From Botryococcus braunii (lineage: Eukaryota > Chlorophyta > Trebouxiophyceae): a stretch of 27,500 nt of DNA. Shown piece after piece: positions 1-12,838 of the stretch. The DNA is taken from contig KV908550.1 of assembly GCA_002005505.1 (NCBI GenBank), forward strand, positions 228,293-255,792, written 5' to 3'. Position numbers and translations under genes: made by a program. A model generated the notes under the pieces. That model worked only from the letters and a program-made list of their open reading frames with translations. It did not search any database and was not told the DNA's origin. Each line of letters opens with the position of its first letter. The stretch's first letter is position 1.

Positions 1-252
1 GTTCAAGTGATTTTGGACAGCTGCCAAGCTCTGCAAGACAGTTTGGCAGATTCATAGTGGCACAGTGGCAAGCCTGAAGGCACCCAAAACAAAATACTTA
101 GTGAACCCGCCAGGTTGGCAATTGTGAAAGGGGTGTCTAAAGTACAAAACGCAACATCCTCAGTTGTGGTCCAAGTGAGAGATCACAAATCTATTGTAGT
201 AAATCATTCCCTCTGCAACGCTGAATGAGTAAAAGGTTGGCTATTGCATTTC
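1..252. other. Non-coding leader, nothing recognised
   Basis: No open frame of note, RNA gene or repeat was seen before the CA microsatellite. The composition is ordinary. Confidence 0.5.
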
Positions 253-537
<285 letters not shown>

Positions 538-2527
538 AAGTTCTCCCTAGCACCATCCAAATCCTCCCCTCACTTAATGCCTTGGCCACTTTCCCCACAT
601 GGTAGCCATAGCCCACATGACGCCAGCACATGGAATATGTTATACAGAATCATGGAGCTCCCATAATGGAACTCTGCCGAGAAATCAGACTTTCTGATCT
701 GCCAAAAACGGAGGGAGGGATGAAGAAATCTTGTTCAAAACTCTGGAATATAAATGGTAATATGATGTATTGAAGAAGGGCATCACAGCAGGAGTAGCTG
801 GATGGATGCCAAGGACGCCAATGAACTCCCAAACTCAGAGGGTACAGGAACGTGAAAATAATAAGGGGAGAATAGCATGCCTCATGATAAAATTGTGGCT
901 CGTTGGGAGTTGGAAAATGAGGAAGTTGTACCATGAGGGGGAAGTCAGGAGTAACTTCTCTTGGACGGTGAAAACCCCAACAAAGGTGAGTTATGCATCA
1001 CAAGGTACTGAAGAGAGCCAATTGGTTTTCCAAAATAATATACAGAATTGAATGCGAGTGTTAACTTTGCGGTCAAGCAAAAACATGTACGTAAGCAAAG
1101 CTCACCAGCTTATTCAGAGAGATGCCCCCTTGTGGACCTTGGGTCCTGCTCCCTGACGGCTTAACTTTCATCAGCGATACCTACTCAAAAAGCATACAAC
1201 TATATTTAGACAAAAACTAGCAGCATCCATGATGTTCGGACTCTGCGCTTGCCAAATTTGAGGAGCTGGTTGTCGTTACAATTGAGCATACAATAGTTGT
1301 GAATCTTAAGGGCATCTTTGATTCGTGTCGATGAAATAGAATGTAATTTGGAATACAATATAATGACAAAATAAGATGAGTTTCAACTTGGATCCCATAC
1401 TACGTACGGGCAATACGGCCAAGGGTGCTAACATACCGCCCGCGTTGTAGCTCATAGAAGCCACCGTTTATTCAGATTGTGGACATGAGGAATCCAATTT
1501 TGGTAAGATGGTCTAATGTCTGCCGTCAGAGTCATCGCCACGGACTCTGGTAAGGAGACATGCCGTGAACCGTACCAAGTTTATTTGCGGCAATGTTTCA
1601 AGATACCTGCGAATTGTTTCAAGGACCTCCAAATGCTACATTTATATGTTGGTGTAGGCTCGCAGTTATATCTATGAACTACTGCCCCGCAGAACCGGCA
1701 AAATGTTCGGCACCTGCTGCTTCCAGGGCGGAGTCCGTTCCCACCTACTGTACTGCGCAATACGCAAGTGCAGCCACATCAGTACAGTGGCCATCGATCG
1801 GTTCTCTCCAAGGTAAGTTTGAAGTCTCGTAGGCAGGTGTCGCTACTAGCCACGCGTTTCATGGGAACTTTGGGTCTAGGTCGACGGAAAAAAAGTTGTG
1901 AGTCAGGGTAGGCCCTGAACCCGGGAGACAGTGCAATTCTCCTTGAAAGCACTGCGTATTGTACAGTCCGTATACTATGTACATACATACATGAGTATAT
2001 TCGGGTGTCTAGTACACGTCCACTTTGAACACAAAGAGGGGGGGGGGGGGGGGCGGGGGCTCAAGTTTCAGGAGCCTTTAAGGGAAGGAAGGGAAGAAGC
2101 GGATAGTGCATATGCATCCAAAATCAGCCATAAAGGCTGGAATGGATGACCATCAAAGTCTGCGAAATCCAGCACGAAGTGCGTATCAGCTCTTCATTCA
2201 TGAATGCCCCCTGAACGACATGCGGCAACGTTTATAGCTTCCCCAGCGTACCATAAAGTGATCCACCGTGACATACTCAAAGTCCAACTGGTCAGGTGCA
2301 GTTTGACATGGCTTCACCACATCAAAATCTGGAGATGGCCTACTCATGTAACATGAAGTAGTCCTTAATGCCTCGGAGCCTCACTGGTAACACAACTGCT
2401 ATTTCCTCCAGAGTAACACTTTCACGAAAGCAACGTTTACAACAAATGCATGCGTAAACATACATATGATTACATATTGAGTGTAATTTAGCAATCATCT
2501 AAGCCCCAACAGAAATACTGCTGACCA
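538..2527. other. Mostly non-coding; two weak exon-like segments
   Basis: No recognisable protein is present. Two plus-strand open frames end at good donor sites: one reaches GTGAGT at 986, and the other (from 1593, Cys- and Ala-rich) reaches GTAAGT at 1813. Neither has a convincing acceptor or family resemblance, so neither is annotated as a gene. A G-run at about 2039-2059 is the only repeat of note. Confidence 0.4.
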
Positions 2528-2628
2528 GTGCTCCGTCCCTACCTTCCCCCATCGCCCTCCCCCTCCCGTCCCCTCCCCCCCCCCCCCCAACTTCCCTCCC
2601 ATCCCACCTTCTCTCTCCTCTTGCTCCC

Positions 2629-2750
<122 letters not shown>

Positions 2751-3320
2751 AGGGGGGAAGAAAAAGGGCCTAGAAAGAGTGCCTGCAGACTGTAAGAAGT
2801 TCTTTGACCTCAAGAGTGCGCCTCCTGTGAGATGTGAGAGACTGCTACTGCATAGCTGCAAAACAAACTACTCAGTACTGGAAAAGGACCCACACATTGC
2901 ATCTCAGACCTGGTCTACAATTCAGGCCTTCAGAACCTTCCCGCTTACCACATAAATGATCACATGGACCCCAGCAGGAGTAAGAAGAATGCAACACCTG
3001 GGCCTCAGGTGGTTATCCCTGATATTTCTGAACCCGGCCAGCCCTTTCTGTCACCTCATGTCACTCTGTACCAACTGCTTTCTTCGAGGCTGTCCACACC
3101 AGAGCTCGTAAACGATCGGTTGCGATGTTTGCAGCACAAACGATCATTTGTGATGGTTGCAACACAGAAATAGCGTGGGCTGCTCCTAAGGATGAGCATC
3201 TACAGCCGGTTCGTAATTCCACAACATCATTGCCCGACATCATTAGAATGCTTCGGATAGCTTTTAATATGACCAGCATACTCGGACTTTGCCGAGCAAC
3301 AACACCTGCCCTTCTTATGT

Positions 3321-3368
3321 AGTCGCCTGCACGCCTAGTCACCTGCACGCATAGTCACCTGCACGCAC
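3321..3368. repeat. Three-copy 16-bp tandem repeat
   Basis: Three near-identical 16-bp units (3321-3336, 3337-3352, 3353-3368) follow the pattern AGTCRCCTGCACGCNY. They lie just beyond the stop codon of the minus-strand gene ending at 3384, in its presumed 3' untranslated region. Confidence 0.9.
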
Positions 3369-3383
3369 CTCTGGAGTTTTCTC

Positions 3384-4596
<1,213 letters not shown>

Positions 4597-4994
4597 CTGT
4601 GAAGGAGAGCAGCCTAAACAGTACGTGATGAAGCCCCTGTGACCTGCTGATGGAGGAGATATACACACATGAACAATATAGACATGGTGCACATGCTATA
4701 CACCAAGCAAATTGGAATTAGTGATATGCATATTAAGTTGCAGGACTTCACTTTGGGTTGAAGCCACTCAAGAGAATGTTAGATTAACGACAATGATGTT
4801 GATGCAAATAGACAAGGTAACGTCTTCATGAGCAGCAAGGGTACTTGCAATTCAATAACTTTTTAAGCAGGAGCTATATCCGAGATTTCCTCATTTTCTG
4901 GAAATTGATAAAGCAAGCACATTTCCAGCCACTTGTATCAAAAACAGTAGCGAACCTCTACACATCGGGGCCACCAAAAAGCTTCACAGCCACA

Positions 4995-5125
4995 CAATGA
5001 GAGAGCATTGCTGTGAAGCAGTGCTCTCTCACCGGTTCTGGAAGCATAGCTATTAAAGTGAATCTGTAGGAACCCTTCCTACAGTCAAGACAGCTTGCAG
5101 ACAGCAATGAGAGAGCATTGCTGTG
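4995..5125. repeat. Hairpins and 21-bp direct repeat
   Basis: An inverted repeat pairs 4999-5012 with 5017-5030 (13 of 14 bases, 4-nt loop). A second hairpin at 5064-5084 has 9-bp perfect arms around CCC. A 21-bp segment, 4995-5015, recurs exactly at 5105-5125, but there the second arm of the hairpin is absent. These lie just 3' of the tentative minus-strand gene that stops at 5140. Confidence 0.85.
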
Positions 5126-5139
5126 TGCAAATGAGGCCC

Positions 5140-5431
5140 TTAAGCGTGGAGCCGCTCAAAATTGAACATCTCCATTTCCATTTTCTTTCGCAAGACATAT
5201 GAGAGGAGGGAGGCCAATGCCTGCCAAGGAGCATGTATGTGAAACGAAAGCAGTTTAATGGAAAGAAGCTCACCGGGCCGGGGCTCAGATAAACCTCTGC
5301 GAAATTGCCCTCCTGAAACCTGCTAACACAGCACTGTTGTATCAGACACTTACAAGCCCCGATGCGCTAAAGCAGCTTTGGTATCAGACATGAACACAGC
5401 TGCCTCTGTAAGATGATCCATGGTCAAACAC
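5140..5431 (-). CDS. Tentative three-exon small or partial gene, unknown function
   Basis: Three minus-strand exons can be chained in frame: 5431-5354, 5319-5274 and 5220-5140, ending in TAA. Donors are GTAAGT and GTGAGC, and acceptors are TTAGCAG and TTGGCAG. The ATG at 5421 lies in an ideal ACCATGG context, which would give a 64-residue protein; alternatively this is the 3' end of a larger gene. The product contains the blocks AVFMSDTKAALAHRGL, FQEGNFAEVYLSPGP and SLLSYVLRKKMEMEM. No family was recognised. The introns would be only 34 and 53 bp, which is very short and lowers confidence. Stop-free chance segments this size are common, so transcript evidence is needed. Confidence 0.3.
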
Positions 5432-5832
5432 CTGGTAAGATGAGATAGTGCAGCACACGTCAACCCCACACAAGGGAAATATCATAGCCCCTGACACATG
5501 TCCACTGACACATGTCAGCGCTGTACATGGTACATGTTTTGTTTCTTTGAACCTCTGAAGCTTTAGGCATTATTTCACGAGGAGCAATAAGACCGAGGTT
5601 AGCGCTTCTATCAGCTTCTTCAATTGCTTTGGGTAGCGGAGTCTGTCTTCAGCTAACTGTTTCTTTCAGCATCTTCAACTTTGGGGAAGGAAGATTAGAA
5701 TCCCTGCCTACCACGGCCAACAAAAATATGTTTCTTGACAACACTAGACGCCAAAATCTTCGCCGCCGAAACTTTCAGCACTGTGACACTTCTGGCCCCT
5801 TGGAATATCTAGTACTTCGCACTGTAACTCAC

Positions 5833-5920
5833 CAGGTCTCCTGCTGCAGGAATTGAATACAATATATTTCCCAGAATTGCCAGAATCAGAAATCCCTCGA
5901 CCCATTCTAAAGATCTGCCC
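5833..5920 (-). other. Exon-like segment, possible transmembrane helix
   Basis: On the minus strand, 5920-5833 lies between a good acceptor (CTTTTGCAG) and a good donor (GTGAGT). One frame reads through a very hydrophobic stretch (GFLILAILGNILYSIP) that could be a membrane helix. A second frame is open too. I could not link it in phase to the exons at 5140-5431 without an unseen exon, so it may be chance or part of the same gene. Confidence 0.25.
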
Positions 5921-6264
5921 CTGCAAAAGTCAAACACGTCGCTAGTCAAGCTTTTCAATGTCACGTCAGTGGTAATTGTAGGTGTGCCAGCACATGCTTG
6001 CGTCCAAGCATCTTGTGAAATCGAACCTCAACACGAGGCAAAAGGACATGCAACTATGTACAAAGTACCTTACCCTTTGCTACTAAATCTCAGCTACAAC
6101 CTTGATGTTGGCCTCAGAAACCTGACCTTTCCCTGACTCCGACTGAAGTCCAATTTGTCTCAAAGCACAGGAGCCAAAGCACAACCCCCAAGTCCAGCTG
6201 TACAGCAGGAGTGCACGCAGCCCTCTTGCTTAAGAAAGACGCAAAAGTAAATTTCCGTCTTAAC

Positions 6265-6562
6265 CGCAAGTGCCCCTCCAGCTGACATATTCGTGTAGAT
6301 AACTCTTTCATCATACCCAACCAACTCATATGCAGTGAGCCCACTGACACGCGGGTTACTTCTAAGGTGTTGGGCAAACACATTCCCTACTTATTGGCTC
6401 CTGAAAAATATTTCCAGCTTCAGCAATTGTGTACGAGCAACTGTGTGAAGGCTACAAGAAGCCAGCAACTTGCTCAAACGATCTGTTGGGAATGCCATCT
6501 CTACAATCACTTGAAATAAAAGCATCTAACTCACCAAGTTGACATTTCTCACATCAAACCAT
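6265..6562 (-). other. Exon-like segments, unlinked
   Basis: Minus-strand 6386-6265 is open in a protein-like frame (HLRSNPRVSGLTAYELVGY then DERVIYTNMSAGG), but its acceptor (ATAAGTAG) and donor (GTTAAG) are weak. A 28-bp segment, 6562-6535, sits between CTCGCAG and GTGAGT and could encode WFDVRNVNL. The phases do not join cleanly, so I do not call a gene. Confidence 0.2.
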
Positions 6563-8560
6563 CTGCGAGGCAATTCCTGATTTCACGGAGCTGCACGTCA
6601 AACGTCTAACCGGGCGGTGTGCAGCGAGTTAAAAGGCGACCGAGTTAGATCAGCCTCTTCCTGTAGTCAATCCGGGTTACTTTGACAGTAAACAGCCCAG
6701 AGATGACAAAATATCACGTCGCTGCCCACCAGGAAGTGGGTCTGCCCTTCCGTGTAGAAGAGGGGACAGTATCTCGCTACATACCCCTACCCATAAACAA
6801 AATTCAAAACATTGATGTACTTAAGTTTGTGTTATAAAGAATTACGGAACAAGATGTTAGCAAACTCAATAACGACGGTGATCATTTATTTGTATGGCTG
6901 GCTACGCTTCACGTACCACCTGGCAGCCTGGCAATCGCGATCGCTATGTTTCCCAAGTTCAAACTGTACGGGTCCGACGGTCGGACCAACATATCGGACT
7001 CCGACCGTCGTTTGTCCGACTCGTTCGAACTTTGTATTGTACCGCCGGTTTCGAAGTTCCGAACAGTACAGGACCATCAGAGGTCCTCAGGTAATCTCCC
7101 GTTGTACCTTACTGTTTCGATGGGGTTGGACAGAAGATCCGAGGAGACACACTGATTGCCGTCCGACTGTTTACATGACAGCCCAAGGAGGCTTGGTTTT
7201 CCTTCTTGGATCCTAAACGACGAGGCCTCCCGCAGCCGGGGTGGGCCCGCCGATTTTATGAGGGGAGGGGGGCGTTAGCAAGGCCCCAGGGAGGCACCAG
7301 CCAGCAGGAGGGAGGCGTGCTTTGGCGTTATTTTGGGTTCTGGACTCCGATATGGTGGAAGTGAAGGAATTGATAAAAGGCGCCAAGCTTGAGGTATAGG
7401 CCTTAAGGTATAGAGGAAAGGGATGAGGGGATGCTGGAGCCAAGTTTAATTAACGTATTGTTACCATTGCGGTCGGGATGAAAATGGGGGATGCGCGAAT
7501 GAGTAAAAGGGACAGGGTCAGGGAGGGTGCGGTCAGTATACTTGCTTGTACTTACCCTCAGAACCTAGGCAGGTGAGTTCAGATACCTTGGTCTAGATCG
7601 ATCTAGACCAAGCCTGATGTAAATTGAGCGCCCTACCCCCCCCCCCCCCAACTTTGGGGGCCAGTGGAGAATTTCTAAGCTAGAGAAATTTCAGTGATGT
7701 GGTGTATACTTGTGAAAAACGTGACCGGTACAAATTCAATGGTCAATGGTTTGTGTTCGTGCTGGGCTCCGAGTAGTTGTAGGGTGGCCATTTGCATCCG
7801 TTAATCCATCTTATCGGTGTTTTCGACGGTGCATGCACGATACAACAGGATCCGTACTGACAGCAAAACCATTCGTACCTGCATAAAGTGTTTAACGACG
7901 GCTAGCTGCTTGGGTATAGCTCCCCTATATAGGGGAGGCAATTCATATTCATGTACGTCTTCGAGTGCCAGTATTTATGGGATAGTGCACACGTGTCCCA
8001 CATTTTTTGGCAGATCTGTTGGTTTGCGAAGTCCAGTACTTGTGCAGTCGGCCTTGTTGGCACGAATGATTCAGATGTGGTACTGTTGCCCCCATAAAGT
8101 GCTAAGGCTGCGGTATATTACAGGGATGAAGCCGGGTTGAGATGCTGTTGGCAATGACGAAGGGGTGATATATAATGGGAGCCGGCGCCGATATCTTTAA
8201 AAAACCCACAGTTCTCCACTTTGTTCAGTCCATGCCATGGCAAGTAGCATGTTTTGGCCGTTGCGGCTCCTAGAGTGTATGGGATGGGGAAGGGATGGGG
8301 CATCCTGCATAAAGACCACTCGCGGAACAAGCACTCGCGCTATTTGCAGTTTTTAAAACGAACATAAAATTAAGCGTGTTTGAAAGCGCACAAACTCGAG
8401 CAGAAGTCTGGATGCCCTCTGAAGTACCCAAACTCCTCGTATATATCGTCCGATGCGGCGCATTCATAGGCCTGAAATACAAGTATGCATTAGCTTTTTC
8501 ATTTGGAATTGCTAGAGGTTGGCGATGGTGAGAGAAGTAGAGCCTAAGGTTGGCCTGGCG
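6563..8560. other. No supported gene; short palindromes
   Basis: No recognisable coding region. The open frames here (up to about 134 codons) overlap on both strands and have no family likeness. Structured spots are an inverted repeat at 6971-6987, a C-run near 7636-7650, and the palindromes listed separately at 7587 and 7920. Confidence 0.4.
7587..7612. repeat. Perfect 26-bp palindrome
   Basis: The sequence is self-complementary without a loop: CTTGGTCTAGATC followed by its reverse complement. A second perfect palindrome of 18 bp (CTCCCCTAT then ATAGGGGAG) lies at 7920-7937. Confidence 0.95.
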
Positions 8561-8563
8561 AAG

Positions 8564-9181
<618 letters not shown>

Positions 9182-9379
9182 TGCGTAAGGGCAGTTTCCA
9201 AGCACTAAAGCCACTTTCTCTCCCCAATTAAACTACCATGATCATGAGCTCAGCACCTCGCTTCGCCTCCGGGACTCTGATCGCTATGGTGCTGGTACCT
9301 ATCTTGACAAATCAAGAATTTCAAAATGCAATAACGTCCAGGTTTGACAAATACAGGTCATAAAAACTTTACAGAGTCG

Positions 9380-9427
9380 CTCCTTACCGGATCGTCCTCC
9401 CAACACTCCTTGCCGGATCGTCCTCCC
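9380..9427. repeat. Short 26-bp period duplication
   Basis: A 22-bp block at 9380-9401 is repeated at 9406-9427 with one mismatch. It lies at the upstream edge of the reverse-transcriptase fragment and is absent from the second fragment copy near 25200. Confidence 0.85.
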
Positions 9428-9429
9428 AT

Positions 9430-9937
9430 TATGTATGAGGGTCAACCCCTGCCTCAGGTGACCCAGGCTCGTCATTTAGGTGTCATGCTTTCTACGGCTT
9501 CAGATATAGGGGCCACCTTTGGCCGATTACGTGGCAAGATGTGAGGTGCCTGGTCTACTATTAGCACGCGTTATGGTAACCTTAAATTTGAATTTGATTT
9601 TTTTGGCTCGTCATTTAAATGTGCCACCTCTATCGGTATTCTCTTGCGTCTCTTCTTGGACTGTGTGGTGCCTGCCTGCTCGTATGGGTGTGAGGTCTGG
9701 GGTCTACGGGTGTTTTCCCCCTCTTCCACTAGGCCCTCCGCTAAGGTTTTTCTTACCATGTCATGGATGATCCTTGGGGTTCGTCAGACGGTCCGCACTG
9801 ATATGCTCCTTGATGAGGTCGGCGTTTGGCCCCTTACGCATATCTGGTTCCAACGTGTGGTCACCTTCTGGAACTCTCTGGTGGAACTCCCACCCGACCA
9901 CTTGTATGCACGTATTCATAGGGACTCATGCTACTAA
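9430..9937 (+). pseudogene. Non-LTR reverse transcriptase C-terminal fragment (copy 1)
   Basis: The plus-strand frames together resemble the region after the catalytic core of LINE-type reverse transcriptases. Visible blocks are [26 protein letters not shown], a short [11 protein letters not shown], then [23 protein letters not shown] and [16 protein letters not shown]. The ...YGCEVW... and ...[10 protein letters not shown]... patterns are typical of these elements. The catalytic YADD box is absent. A TGA at 9542-9544 replaces a Trp codon that the related copy near 25318 retains, and a frame change follows. It is an inactive remnant. It abuts, in opposite orientation, another retroelement fragment starting at 10034. 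Confidence 0.75.
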
Positions 9938-10033
9938 GGCGTTACGACTCGTTCTCCATCCTGGGCGGGTTCTTTCAAATGTGCCACCTCTGACGTCGAC
10001 GCCACTCTGAACCCAAATAATTCAAGCTATGAA

Positions 10034-11004
10034 TCACACCCGTCGAGCGGCCAGCTGGCGACCCACAGCAGCCGCAATAATCAAACTGACCTGTCGAATA
10101 ACAAAATATCCCTCCACATCTTCTTGAACAATGATGGCCTGGTTCAAAAGCCCCTGGAGCCTCTGCAACAAGGCCAGCGCATCAGCATGCAACCTTCCAA
10201 AGGTTTCAAAAGCGAAGGCTTGGACGGCCACAGGCGGTTGCTGACGCGACAGCAAAACAGCATGTATGCAATACCTATATAGAGGATTTGCTTGTCTTGA
10301 GTGGCGCGCGCGGAAGCCCCACCCGGCACGAAGTGCTGCATGTTGGCCACGGTGAGTGGTGACAAGCCCACGATGTTGATATAGAGATCGCAACCCTCCC
10401 CCCCCCCCCCCTGCGTGGAGGCGGAGGTCTGCGCGACGGCGCTCCTGGCCAGAAACAGGGGTGGGAAAGGCGGGTTCACGGGTGACGCGCTGACCAGCAG
10501 AGGTAAGGACAGCGTCGAGACCGTTATGAACTGAGTAATGGCGGCCGACAATTGCCACATCCCCCCCTGAGGTGCAGTGGACAGCATGGTCGCCCAAGAC
10601 ATCCAACTCCCTCAAGCAGCACGGGCATATGCATTGGGAGCCATGCTGGAAGATGAGGATCAAGAGCATATCAAGGCGGCAGCGGAACGACTCCGGGGGC
10701 ATTGTTTGGTGCACATGGGGAACTGGGAGAGCCAGCAGCCAATCAGACGCTCCTGGCTGTGTGATAGATTGGAGCACAGCACGGTCGCGAGCGAGCAGGA
10801 TCATCAAAATTTTTAAACCTCCCGGTATGCGCGCTGATCCAAGGGTTTGGACAGCCGGGCTTGCACTTTGCTGCGGACAAAATCCGGATCCTCGAAGAGC
10901 GCCGCATCGAAATCTTCCACATACAAGTGAAACTTTAACACAAATGGCATCATCGTTGTATACTTTTCAGAATTTGGATTAGGTGTTATTCTCCTGTACA
11001 ACAC
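10034..11004 (-). pseudogene. Non-LTR retroelement C-terminal fragment with CCHC knuckle and REL-like motifs
   Basis: The main frame (10807-10034, 257 codons) begins in a region typical of the RT C-terminus (DWLLALPVPHVHQTMP). It then shows a C-x2-C-x9-H-x3-C knuckle (Cys61, Cys64, His74, Cys78) and an RRADLRL block near residue 125. In R2/CRE-like elements a CCHC knuckle precedes a restriction-like endonuclease, and RRADL followed by a D-L/V pair fits that position. The D-L-Y part lies in another frame beyond a 14-base C-run at about 10398-10411, a likely frameshift. The main frame resumes being protein-like near 10270 (QAFAFETFGRLHADALALL). An upstream piece (11004-10813) looks like the preceding segment in a third frame. 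The copy is therefore broken at least twice. The clade assignment is an inference from motif order. Confidence 0.7.
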
Positions 11005-11311
11005 ACTCTATCAGAGTTGTTGATGAACTGCGCTCTCAGGAAAGCTTCAGGCGTGGACTTCGGCACGACAAAGCAAATGGCACAGGAGTCTGATTGGAGC
11101 CCTCAGAAGTAGTTACAATAAACACCTAACTAATGATGTTGCAATCACGTGATGGTGCACCTGACGTCGACGTTGGAAAAACTAATGATGGGGCACCTGT
11201 ACAACACACTCTATCAGAGTTGTTGATGAACTGCACCCTCAGGAAAGATTCAGGCGTGGACTACGGCACGACAAAGCAAATGGCACAGGAGTCTGATTGG
11301 AGCACTCAGAA
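10993..11311. repeat. 116-bp direct duplication, period 203 bp
   Basis: Positions 10993-11108 and 11196-11311 are nearly identical, with a handful of substitutions. The 87-bp spacer contains an AACTAATGATG motif that recurs just before the second copy. The first copy overlaps the 5' edge of the minus-strand retroelement fragment. Confidence 0.9.
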
Positions 11312-11958
11312 CTGCCTGACCTCTAGAGCACTTCTCTATATATTCTAACAAAGGAGGACTACTTAAATATGCTTGTTATTAGCCTCCTAACAGGTTTGCA
11401 ACTCCAGATCTTGAAAGCGTACGGGCATGATCAAGTTTGCAACTTATCAGTACCATGCACTAGTCTTTCAATGTACCTCATGAATCGACCTAGTCGTCGA
11501 TGAACAGTTCGGATCTACACCGATGATAGTCTCGAATCTAAGTGACTCGGAACTTAAACTCACAACCAATACGAATCACGGATCAAACACCAAGGACCGC
11601 CGGAAGTCCACAATCGATGAGATCCGGGCTGAGTACACGTCACTGGAATTTAGGCATAAAACAGGCCGATTTTGTACCATGGCCCCTGTAACCAACTATG
11701 AGTGTCAATAATTACTCAAGTACCATACAGTACGAGTACACCCCAGTGCAGTACAACTGTACCTTATTGTATATATGCATTATAAGTATCATAAAGCCCT
11801 GTATTGCTAAGATGTGGCTCACAAACATGCTATTATGAAATGACCCAGCATGTCTCTCAAATACCTAAGGTATACATGTTAGTGTCTATTTTTCCAACAG
11901 AAGCGTATCCTAAACACTAGTTCAGAAGACTTATGACCTCTTCTAATTACGTAAAACG
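11312..11958. other. No supported feature
   Basis: AT-rich sequence with only short open frames. Several GTAC-containing near-palindromes occur around 11720-11765. No gene or RNA was recognised. Confidence 0.4.
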
Positions 11959-11987
11959 AAAAAAAAAAAAAAAAAAAAAAAAAAAAA
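11959..11987. repeat. Poly(A) run of about 29 bases
   Basis: An uninterrupted A-run on the plus strand. It could be the tail of a retroposed copy or a simple repeat. I saw no target-site duplication or recognisable element body upstream. Confidence 0.9.
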
Positions 11988-12156
11988 CACACACCGGCCT
12001 GTTAAGAGTCTTCGTTTATAAAAAGTGTTCAGTGTGCATAATCCGGCACACGCGGAGAGAAGGTTATGTATGCACCACAAATGCGCCCGTTCCCCGTACA
12101 TACAGGACCGGCCATTCCGGCAGACAGCGCGCTTGAATTGCGCTGGCCGGCAGAAG

Positions 12157-12189
12157 AAGGTACAACACTGTTGTAACCTGTTGTACCTT
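12157..12189. repeat. Hairpin with 10-bp perfect arms
   Basis: AAGGTACAAC (12157-12166) is the reverse complement of 12180-12189, with a 13-nt loop that itself contains ACTGTTGTAAC. Confidence 0.85.
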
Positions 12190-12355
12190 TCCTTTAGAAC
12201 AGGTTTAAAAAGTGCAGGTGAGGGTGGAATTCTCAGTGTGGCTACGGTCGGACACGCTTGTCCTTAGCGGAAAATAGCTCAGATTTGGACTTTCCACAAG
12301 ACCACATTTATCCTCAATCAGCAGGCTTCTCGGGGCCGCAGGTTCTCTGGTCCAG

Positions 12356-12838
12356 ATCAATCTTCGGATTGCTATCTTCATAAACGGGAACACCCAACCG
12401 TCAGCTGCTCCAGGTTGAGGGGGAGTTTTACTTCTGCATTAGCCGTTAGAGTCATAAGTCGCTGTTATGACTCGTCCCTCAATCAACTACCTGTTACCCT
12501 TTCGTAAGTCGAGGGCGACTTCCTTCCAAACCTCGACGTGATGTGACAGTTGGTTGATTAGGATTCCTTTGGCTACTGGAGCTCTGCATGGCGTCATTAG
12601 CTTGTGTTATAGTCCAAGCAACTGTAGAATTGCAGCCGTCCTTCGCAGCTTATCGGATCGTCCGATGCTTAGTAACTAGCATTGCAGAGGATTAATGTCT
12701 GTGCAGCTTCCTAGCATTTGGGGTTTCTAAGGTGGAGGATCGGCTTTGATAGAACGGCACACTTCCTGGGACCAGGACCGCTTCGACACCCTGAAGGGAT
12801 ACCGGCCACAAATGAAAATACCCAAAGATGACTTGGTA
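12356..12838. repeat. Dispersed repeat, copy A
   Basis: Collinear with 26929-27492. Shared anchors in order are ATCAATCTTCGGAT, an AACCGTCAGCTGC-like block, TCAATCAACT, a TGCAGCCGTCCTTCGCAGC-like block, TAATGCTTAGT-like, GGGTTTC, GGAGGATCGGCTT-like and AAAATACCCAAA followed by GACTTGGT. The copies have diverged by many substitutions and indels. No coding frame is conserved across both, and no known family was recognised. Confidence 0.75.

Noticed and set aside
3321..3368. CRISPR-like array
   Set aside because: There are only three contiguous 16-bp units with no spacers, in a eukaryotic context.
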